Shown here: positions 1-5,053 of the stretch, one piece after another
Layout: each line of letters starts with the position of its first letter
How positions within the stretch are numbered: position 1 is the first letter of the stretch
Virus record (IMG/VR): IMGVR_UViG_3300011115_000389
Location: 1 to 36,793 of that record
Length of the DNA: 36,793 nucleotides
Direction: 5' to 3' (one strand)
Source: a virus
Program-made: the position numbers and the translations under genes
Notes under the pieces: model-generated
The model's database searches: none
What the model was told of the DNA's origin: nothing
What the model saw: only the letters and a program-made list of their open reading frames with translations

Positions 1-189
1 GCGGAACGTACGCCATCCCATAGCGTGCGCTTGCTCTAAGTCGGCGACGCTATCGGCGCTAGCCATGCAAAGCAATTTGAAAGCCTGAAAACGTGGATCA
101 CGCCATTGGTGCGTATATCCGTTTTTTGCGATCACTTTTAGAGTGCATGCGCGCCAGATTTGAAACGGAACGGCAGCACCGTCGCCATA
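1..189. repeat. Terminal redundancy, left copy (189 bases)
   Basis: Bases 1-189 match 36605-36793 except at 40 (g against a) and 163 (a against c). Inside the gene that spans the join, the first change is synonymous (Asp193) and the second swaps Phe152 for Leu, so both copies stay open. This looks like the overlap of a circular assembly from a mixed population, although a physical direct terminal repeat is not excluded. Confidence 0.9.
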
Positions 190-618
190 TGCGCCTATTC
201 TAAAAATCAATCCCGCGAATAAATCGGGCAGAATTGCCGGATCATAGTCAATATGCGGGCGTGCGTAACGCCCGCGCATATACGCACCCCAAACGCTCAT
301 GACCGATTTATTCACATTAACGTAGCATGACCGCTTTACCTTGCCAGTTAATTCATCCAAACGTGGGCGATGAATACAAGAGCCGCAGACGGATTTATCG
401 GAACCGTCACGCAATGCGTCTAAAGGTGATTTGTCCGAACGGATAATAAAAGTTTGAACCATTGCGCCGGTTTTGACGTTATTACTTGCGTCTGTGATAC
501 GGTTCGCGATTGCGACAATCGGTTGACCGTCAATCGCGCTTGCACCTTCAAATAGTATCACACCACGAAATTGACCGCGTTTTAATGCTTTGAGCATTTC
601 TTGCGCTGTTTTTATCAT
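1..618 (-). CDS. Cysteine-rich conserved phage protein, N-terminal part (gene wraps the contig ends)
   Basis: This is the first 206 codons of a 264-residue gene that leaves the window at base 1 and continues in frame from 36604 down to 36428. The start at 618 (MIKTAQEM) has a GAGGGG ribosome site 7 bases upstream. Residues 78-98 hold a C-x2-C-x-H ... C cluster (VCGSCIHRP, then CYVNV), followed by an aromatic and arginine-rich stretch ending RGRYARPH near 122. The C-terminal part adds four more cysteines. I recognise this architecture from many uncultured phages but know of no function. Metal binding is inferred from the cysteines. It is the second gene of the leftward operon that starts at 843. 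Confidence 0.85.
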   Translation of the reverse strand, partial: MIKTAQEMLKALKRGQFRGVILFEGASAIDGQPIVAIANRITDASNNVKTGAMVQTFIIRSDKSPLDALRDGSDKSVCGSCIHRPRLDELTGKVKRSCYVNVNKSVMSVWGAYMRGRYARPHIDYDPAILPDLFAGLIFRIGAYGDGAAVPFQIWRACTLKVIAKNGYTHQWRDPRFQAFKLLCMASADSVADLEQAHAMGWRTFR

Positions 619-663
619 TTTTTGACCCCTCAAAAACGATTGTCCGATATTGGCAATCGGCTA

Positions 664-683
664 GACGGCGCATGCGCGCCGTC
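664..683 (-). terminator. Intercistronic hairpin flanked by ggctag
   Basis: An 8-base perfect stem (gacggcgc / gcgccgtc) with an atgc loop lies between the stop of the 843 gene and the start of the 618 gene. There is no U tract, so it is more likely a processing or attenuating hairpin than a strong terminator. The word ggctag directly precedes it, as at other junctions in this operon. Confidence 0.5.
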
Positions 684-693
684 ACGCGGATTG

Positions 694-843
694 TCACTTT
701 TCTTGTGAAAGTATTGCCGCTCTCAAATCCGCGTTTGCAGCGATAAGGTGAAAGCCCATGCCATACCATCTAACATATACGCCATCTGTTTCGTTATAGC
801 GTTCCGCAAATCCCTGAATTCCGTCAAAAGTAAATTTCCACAT
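694..843 (-). CDS. Small hypothetical protein, 49 aa
   Basis: The reading frame MWKFTFDGIQ...LSQEK is 49 residues. Its start at 843 sits 7 bases after an AGGGG ribosome site, the same start context as the other leftward genes of this block. It is the first gene downstream of the leftward promoter at 884-911. The protein is mixed in charge and rich in aromatic residues (WKF, RWYGMGFH), with no membrane segment or motif I recognise. Its place suggests an early-expressed gene, but no function can be given. Confidence 0.6.
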   Translation of the reverse strand: MWKFTFDGIQGFAERYNETDGVYVRWYGMGFHLIAANADLRAAILSQEK

Positions 844-868
844 TGTGAACCCCTATTCATGCGGCGTG

Positions 869-958
869 ATTGCCTAAAAATACCATATAATAAAAAGTGT
901 TATGTCGTCAAACGTATTTTGCGTGAATTGTCTCTTTTATTGTCACATTTTAGGCAAT
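869..958. repeat. Operator-like inverted repeat flanking the leftward promoter
   Basis: ATTGCCTAAAA at 869-879 and its exact reverse complement TTTTAGGCAAT at 948-958 bracket the predicted leftward promoter. The left arm falls at the expected transcription start. The spacing of about 79 bases is close to a whole or half number of helical turns, so a looping repressor is possible. The arms are seen in the sequence; the regulatory role is inferred. Confidence 0.5.
884..911 (-). promoter_or_regulatory. Predicted leftward promoter
   Basis: On the minus strand, TTGACG (plus 906-911) is separated by 16 bases from TATATG (plus 884-889). Transcription would begin near 876, about 30 bases ahead of the start at 843 and its AGGGG ribosome site. 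The -35 box matches the sigma70 consensus at 5 of 6 positions and the -10 box at 4 of 6. Confidence 0.5.
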
Positions 959-1102
959 GATTTTTGAGTGCTAGCAACGCTTTTTGCCGTATTGTCATGA
1001 ATAATGTAAAAAGAGTAAAATTGAATTATATATATATATGGACTGTAGGATGAAACGCTCCGCGCGATTTAAAACGGCCTCTGTAGATGACAATATGACA
1101 AT
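939..1102. repeat. Cluster of ATTGTCA / TGACAAT words
   Basis: The 7-mer ATTGTCA occurs at 939-945 and 991-997. Its complement TGACAAT occurs twice in tandem at 1088-1094 and 1096-1102, and another ATTGTCA lies at 690-696. Four copies within about 165 noncoding bases suggest a protein-binding site family, possibly for a phage regulator. No regulator gene was identified. Confidence 0.4.
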
Positions 1103-1317
1103 GACCGCGCAAAAATCGAAAATCCGCAACAATAAGTTTTAGGCACAATCACACACACGCACAACAAAACGTGTTGTACCCCGCTTAGAATTGATTTGAA
1201 CGCTATGTCAAAAATCGGGCGCATTTTAGTTCCATAATATTTCACGCAAACTAATGTTAATTACCGCATTGCACCAATATGCTGCACCGCAACACAAAAC
1301 CTGGATTGCAGGCATAA

Positions 1318-1443
1318 ACCCATTTTGGGTCATGTGACCCATTTGCCTGTGCGCAGCACAAGCCGGGTTATTTGGCGCTTGCCGCTAGGCTTGACCCATT
1401 TTGGGTCTTCTGCCCCATTTGCCTGTGGATGACCCAATTTGGG
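1318..1443. repeat. Two 34-base direct repeats with GACCCA...TGGGTC palindromes
   Basis: Bases 1318-1351 and 1394-1427 match at 31 of 34 positions, 76 bases apart. Each starts with an ACCCATTTTGGGT palindrome and ends with CCCATTTGCCTGTG. A third, diverged palindrome (GACCCAATTTGGGCC) follows at 1431-1445. The repeats lie 190-300 bases upstream of the small terminase gene, so a terminase recognition (pac/cos) site and a late-gene operator are both plausible. Confidence 0.6.
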
Positions 1444-1465
1444 CCACGCCAGGCTTGACAGCCAT

Positions 1466-1479
1466 ACCTTACGTAAGGT
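1466..1479. promoter_or_regulatory. 14-base perfect palindrome, operator candidate
   Basis: ACCTTACGTAAGGT is perfectly self-complementary and follows a TTGACA box (1455-1460) that has no matching -10 box. A dimeric helix-turn-helix protein could bind here. Confidence 0.4.
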
Positions 1480-1579
1480 CAAGGCAGGGGGGGGGCCGTG
1501 GCCGACCGGTCAAATCCTACGCAGGGTCTGCAAAAAATTTTTTCTTAAAATGCAGTTTCAACTCGCAAAAAATTTTTTA

Positions 1580-1608
1580 TTGAAATCCAAATTTGACCCT
1601 GTTATAAA
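1580..1608 (+). promoter_or_regulatory. Predicted promoter of the late block, giving a leaderless terminase mRNA
   Basis: TTGAAA (1580-1585) and TATAAA (1603-1608) are 17 bases apart. Transcription would begin near 1615-1616, at the ATG of the small terminase itself, which has no Shine-Dalgarno sequence. A-tract/T-tract blocks at 1530-1543 and 1565-1578 lie where an UP element would bind the polymerase alpha subunit. Confidence 0.5.
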
Positions 1609-1615
1609 ACCCCGC

Positions 1616-2122
1616 ATGAAATCATTTCATTACGAGCCTAGAGAGATCAAAGCTACAGAGGCGCGGCTACGGTCGATCTACGACGCCGCGTATCTTGGCT
1701 TGAAGGGTGATTCGCTCGCGCTGGCTGCGGGGCTGATGCCGGTGGAGTACCGGCAACTGTGCCAACTTGATCCGGTAGCCGAGTTGGCAGAAAAGCAAGG
1801 CCGCGCTGACAGCGAGATCACGGCTAGTCGGGCGCTGCACACCGCCGCCCAACAGGGCGACGCAAAGGCCGCACTTGCCATCCTGCAACACCGGCATGAA
1901 TGGTCGGCCAAGCAGGAGATCTCGGTCGATATTTTTCAACGCATTTCAATTACACAAGCATTGGAAGAAGCTAAAACTCGTGTTATAGAAGGCCTTGTAA
2001 TAAATAACGAAACCCCGAACCGCGGCAACGATTCGAGGCTTCTGACCAATAACCATTACGGAGATGGCGATGGCTACCAATTTGATAACACAAGAGCGTC
2101 TGAAAAATCTACTGCGCTATGA
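1616..2122 (+). CDS. Terminase small subunit-like protein
   Basis: This is a 168-residue protein starting MKSFHYEPRE. The frame is open further upstream to 1439, but that part is basic, repeat-derived noncoding-looking sequence. The start at 1616 lies just after a TATAAA box and lacks a ribosome site. Residues 12-45 look like a helix-turn-helix (LRSIYDAAYLG... LALAAGLMPVEYRQL). Residues 68-95 carry the ASRALHTAAQQGDAKAALAILQHRH pattern typical of small terminase subunits, the DNA-recognition part of the packaging motor. The C-terminal 50 residues are low in recognisable sequence and overlap the inserted HNH gene by 53 bases, which may have replaced the original tail. Its place ahead of the large terminase supports the call. 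Confidence 0.8.
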   Translation: MKSFHYEPREIKATEARLRSIYDAAYLGLKGDSLALAAGLMPVEYRQLCQLDPVAELAEKQGRADSEITASRALHTAAQQGDAKAALAILQHRHEWSAKQEISVDIFQRISITQALEEAKTRVIEGLVINNETPNRGNDSRLLTNNHYGDGDGYQFDNTRASEKSTAL

Positions 2123-2564
2123 CACCGACACCGGCGTTTTTACCCGCCACAATAAATTTCGCAATTTAGCCGCAGGAAGCGTTGTTGGATGCGTAGGAGC
2201 TGGCGGGTATATGCAGTGCAGTTTAGATAACAAAATGTACAAGATGCACCGTTTAGCTTGGCTGTATGTGCATGACCGTTGGCCTACAGACCAAATAGAT
2301 CACATAAACAACATTCGTACCGACAATAGATTAATGAATTTGCGCGAAGTTTCCTGCGCTGAAAACCATCAAAACCGCGCCAGACGCACAAAAAATTCGT
2401 CTGGCTATCTCGGTGTAGGCTGGCATAAACGTGATAGATGCTGGCAAGCGCACATAGAAATAAATGGAAACCGCTACCACTTAGGCTACTATACGCACTT
2501 ATCCGCCGCTATAGACGCTCGTAAAATTGCTGAAACCATACATCACCCAACAAGGCCAAAATAA
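2070..2564 (+). CDS. HNH homing endonuclease with AP2 DNA-binding domain
   Basis: This 164-residue protein has a typical phage free-standing HNH layout. An N-terminal region reaches the conserved MHRLAWLYVH (residues 59-68), then comes the HNH core around D77-H78 (QIDHINNIRTDNR, N-L at 90-91), and then an AP2-type beta domain at 110-150 (GYLGVGWHK...W.AHI...YHLGYY). The start at 2070 is chosen over the ATG at 2064 because GGAG ends 6 bases before it. The gene overlaps the end of the small terminase and shares a TAATG junction with the large terminase. HNH genes beside terminases can either be selfish or help packaging; the sequence does not decide between these. Confidence 0.92.
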   Translation: MATNLITQERLKNLLRYDTDTGVFTRHNKFRNLAAGSVVGCVGAGGYMQCSLDNKMYKMHRLAWLYVHDRWPTDQIDHINNIRTDNRLMNLREVSCAENHQNRARRTKNSSGYLGVGWHKRDRCWQAHIEINGNRYHLGYYTHLSAAIDARKIAETIHHPTRPK

Positions 2565-4090
2565 TGGCGCAAATGCCCATATACGGTTCTGCCGATGAAC
2601 AGGTGCTTATGTCTACCCTGTGGTCTCCCACAGTTGCTAACAATCCTGAAGCGTTTGTGCTTTTGGTATTTCCTTGGGGCCAGCCCAACACGCCCTTGGC
2701 TAAGTTCAAGGGGCCGCGCAAGTGGCAACGCTTGATCCTGCGCGAACTGGCTAATCACATTAAAGCCAATGACGGCAAACTGGACATGGAAACATTTCGG
2801 TTAGCGGTCAGTTCAGGGCGCGGTATCGGCAAGTCGGCACTGGTCAGTTGGCTGATCCTGTGGATGTTATCGACGCGCATTGGCTCGACCATCATCGTGA
2901 GCGCCAACTCGGAAGCGCAGTTGCGCTCCGTGACGTGGGGCGAGTTGACCAAGTGGGCGGCGATGATCATCAACGCGCACTGGTGGGAAATCAGCGCGAC
3001 TAAGCTCATGCCTGCCAAGTGGGTATGCGAACTGGTCGAGCGGGATCTCAAGAAGGGTACGCGCTACTGGGCGGCTGAAGGTAAGCTGTGGTCGGAAGAG
3101 AACCCGGACAGCTACGCCGGTGTTCACAACATGGACGGCATGATGCTGATCTTTGACGAGGCGAGCGGCATACCTGACTCGATCTGGTCGGTCGGTGCGG
3201 GCTTCTTCACCGAAAACATCCTGGATAGGTACTGGCTGGCGTTCTCCAACCCGCGACGCAATACGGGTTATTTTTTTGAGACGTTTCACGCGAAACGCGA
3301 CTTCTGGAAAACACGCCAGGTAGACGCACGCGATGTGGAAGATACCGACAAGGCCGTCTATGAGCAGATCATCGCCGAGTACGGCGAAGACTCTGCCCAA
3401 GCGCGTATTGAGGTCTATGGTGATTTCCCTTCTGCCGGCGAGGATCAGTTCATCGCGCCTAATGTCATATCCGACGCGGTTAAGCGCGAACGGTATAAGG
3501 ACATGACCGCTCCGATCATACTCGGCATTGACCCTGCGCGAGGCGGGACGGACGCGACCGTACTGGTCGTGCGTCAGGGGCGCGACATCATCGCAATCAA
3601 GCGCTACCAAGGCGAAGACACGATGACCATCGTAGGGCGGGTGATCGACGCTATTGAGGAATACAAGCCGGTGCTGTCTATAATCGACGAGGGTGGGCTT
3701 GGCTACGGCATCCTTGACCGATTAACAGAACAGAGGTACAAGGTGCGGGGCGTTAATTTTGGCTGGAAGGCCAAGAACTCCGTTATGTGGGGTAATAAAC
3801 GCGCCGAAATGTGGGGCGCTATGAAGGACTGGCTGCGAACAGCGTCCATTCCTGATGATCGTCAGCTAAGGGCGGATTTGTTGGGGCCAACAAAAAAGCC
3901 GAATTCGTCTGGAACCATTTTCCTAGAAGGGAAAAAGGAAATGCGGGCAAGAGGTTTAGCATCCCCGGACGCCGCCGACGCACTGGCGGTTACTTTTGCT
4001 TTTCCAGTTGCACATCGCGAATATGTTGATAAACCTCGAAACAACTACCAATCATCAAACGGCGTCATCAATTCATGGATGGGCAGCTAA
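2564..4090 (+). CDS. terL: Terminase large subunit (packaging ATPase and nuclease)
   Basis: This 508-residue motor protein pumps DNA into the prohead and cuts the concatemer. The Walker A motif is SSGRGIGKS with K90, and Walker B is MMLIFDEAS with D198-E199. The RNase H-like nuclease domain begins at ILGIDPARGGTD (D323), continues with SIIDEGGLG (D375) and ends with a conserved acidic SPDAADALA near 470. The length is usual for the family. The gene begins on the TAATG shared with the HNH gene, so its translation is probably coupled to it. Confidence 0.96.
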   Translation: MAQMPIYGSADEQVLMSTLWSPTVANNPEAFVLLVFPWGQPNTPLAKFKGPRKWQRLILRELANHIKANDGKLDMETFRLAVSSGRGIGKSALVSWLILWMLSTRIGSTIIVSANSEAQLRSVTWGELTKWAAMIINAHWWEISATKLMPAKWVCELVERDLKKGTRYWAAEGKLWSEENPDSYAGVHNMDGMMLIFDEASGIPDSIWSVGAGFFTENILDRYWLAFSNPRRNTGYFFETFHAKRDFWKTRQVDARDVEDTDKAVYEQIIAEYGEDSAQARIEVYGDFPSAGEDQFIAPNVISDAVKRERYKDMTAPIILGIDPARGGTDATVLVVRQGRDIIAIKRYQGEDTMTIVGRVIDAIEEYKPVLSIIDEGGLGYGILDRLTEQRYKVRGVNFGWKAKNSVMWGNKRAEMWGAMKDWLRTASIPDDRQLRADLLGPTKKPNSSGTIFLEGKKEMRARGLASPDAADALAVTFAFPVAHREYVDKPRNNYQSSNGVINSWMGS

Positions 4091-4103
4091 CAGGAGAAGT
4101 ACT

Positions 4104-4517
4104 ATGGGTAACACCAAATCAATCGGCATCGCGTACAGCGATCAGGACATTAACGGCGCGGACACACTTTTGGCTAACAGCCAGTTTGGTTACACCGCCG
4201 CCGCGCAGGGCGCGGTTACGCAGGCAACGAGCAAGTCAACCGGCGTCACGCTGAACAAGTCGGCAGGCCAGATTACGATGAACAACGCAGCGTTGCTAGG
4301 GGCCACCGCAGTGTCGTTTACGCTGACCAACAGTTTCATTTCTTCAAACGACATTATTATATTGAACGTTGGGTCGGGCGCGACTGCTGCGGCGTATACC
4401 GCGTATGTGTCGAGCTTGGGCGCAGGATCTGCGGTTCTTACGCTTCGCAACATGACAGCGGCTACGTCACTGTCTGAAGCGGTTGTTCTTAATTTTGCTA
4501 TTATCCACTGCGCTTAA
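4104..4517 (+). CDS. Putative structural protein, beta-rich, 137 aa
   Basis: The start at 4104 (MGNTKSIGIA) has AGGAG 7 bases upstream, right after the large terminase stop. The protein is rich in Ala, Thr, Ser and Val, with alternating hydrophobic residues (GVTLNKSAGQITM, VSFTLTNSF, SAVLTLRNMT). It resembles the beta-sandwich C-terminal repeats of phage decoration or fibre proteins. There is no catalytic motif. It lies in the packaging-head region, so a minor head or decoration role is inferred. Only the beta-rich composition is seen directly. Confidence 0.75.
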   Translation: MGNTKSIGIAYSDQDINGADTLLANSQFGYTAAAQGAVTQATSKSTGVTLNKSAGQITMNNAALLGATAVSFTLTNSFISSNDIIILNVGSGATAAAYTAYVSSLGAGSAVLTLRNMTAATSLSEAVVLNFAIIHCA

Positions 4518-4518
4518 T

Positions 4519-4773
4519 ATGGCAAAGTCTGTCTCTCTATCGGTCGGACGCGGCGAGAAGCTACCAGTTAGCAAGGGCGCTGGTCTGACTGCTAAGGGAC
4601 GGGCTAAATACAACAAAGAGACGGGGTCTAAACTTAAAGCCCCCGCGCCTAACCCTAAGTCTAAAGCGGAAGAAGGACGTAAGAAGTCGTTCTGCGCTAG
4701 AATGGGTGGGGTTGTGGCAAACTCGAAGAACGCGGAACGGGCTAAGGCCAGTATGAAAAGGTGGAAATGCTAA
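4519..4773 (+). CDS. Small basic protein, DUF6321-like, 84 aa
   Basis: The protein starts MAKSVSLSVG and carries the pattern GEKLPVSKGAGLTAKGRAKYNKETGS followed by KKSFCARMGGV and a C-terminal lysine-rich ALxxWKC-type end (KASMKRWKC). I recognise this as the DUF6321 type found beside phage terminases and portals. About a quarter of its residues are Lys or Arg. The start is one base after the preceding stop, and its own stop overlaps the next start (TAATG). Function is unknown; nucleic-acid contact is suggested only by charge. Confidence 0.85.
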   Translation: MAKSVSLSVGRGEKLPVSKGAGLTAKGRAKYNKETGSKLKAPAPNPKSKAEEGRKKSFCARMGGVVANSKNAERAKASMKRWKC

Positions 4774-4916
4774 TGAAAAAAGGTCTTTACGCTAATATTC
4801 ATGCTAAACGCGACCGCATTGCCGCCGGATCAGGCGAAAAAATGCGTAAGGTAGGCGCTAAGGGCGCACCTACGGCCAAGGCATTTGAGAAGTCTGCCAA
4901 GACGAGGAAGAAGTGA
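4773..4916 (+). CDS. Small basic protein, 47 aa
   Basis: This reading frame of 47 residues (MKKGLYANIHAKRDRIAAG ... KSAKTRKK) is joined by overlapping stop/start codons on both sides (TAATG at 4773, TGATG at 4916). It is rich in Lys, Arg, Ala and Gly and has no hydrophobic core. The GLYANIHAKR.RI.AGSGEKMRKVG pattern recurs in phage genomes between terminase and portal, from memory. Its role is unknown, and coupling to the neighbours suggests comparable expression. Confidence 0.8.
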   Translation: MKKGLYANIHAKRDRIAAGSGEKMRKVGAKGAPTAKAFEKSAKTRKK

Positions 4917-5053
4917 TGCCATTAAAGAAATCACCTAGTCCAAAGGCTTTCAAAGCCAACATGAAGACGGAAATGAAGGCAGGCAAGCCCCAGAAACAGG
5001 CGCTTGCCATTGCGTATTCGGTTCAGCGCAAAGCACAGGGTAAGAAGAAATAA
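4916..5053 (+). CDS. Small basic protein, DUF6496-like, 45 aa
   Basis: The protein starts MPLKKSPSPKAFKANM and has the KAGKPQKQALAIAYSVQRKA block typical of the DUF6496 type (GKP-x-KQAIAIA-x-S). It is 45 residues long and strongly basic. It overlaps the previous stop by one base (TGATG) and the portal start by one base (TAATG). It is the third of three consecutive tiny cationic genes between the large terminase and the portal. Its function is not known. Confidence 0.82.
   Translation: MPLKKSPSPKAFKANMKTEMKAGKPQKQALAIAYSVQRKAQGKKK

Larger units (their letters stand above)
844..1615. promoter_or_regulatory. Divergent control region between leftward early and rightward late genes
   Basis: This 770-base stretch has no convincing gene. 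From left to right it holds a leftward promoter (884-911), an inverted repeat flanking it (869-879 and 948-958), a cluster of ATTGTCA/TGACAAT words (939-1102), and an alternating AT run near 1026-1040. Further right are a 34-base direct repeat with ACCCATTTTGGGT palindromes (1318-1427), a 14-base palindrome (1466-1479), a nine-G run near 1487, duplicated A/T tracts (1530-1543 and 1565-1578) and the terminase promoter (1580-1608). Packaging or replication signals could also lie here. Confidence 0.75.

Noticed and set aside
1050-1142. A 30-codon rightward frame (MKRSARFKTAS...) in the control region
   Set aside because: Its only ribosome-like word touches the ATG without spacing, no neighbour is coupled to it, and it overlaps the TGACAAT cluster.
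1455-1479. TTGACA at 1455-1460 as a rightward promoter
   Set aside because: No -10 box lies 15-19 bases downstream; the sequence there is the palindrome and a GC-rich run.
2867-3610. Long leftward frame opposite the large terminase (247 codons)
   Set aside because: It is the mirror of a well-supported gene and has no ribosome site or family pattern; such shadows are expected from the codon use.
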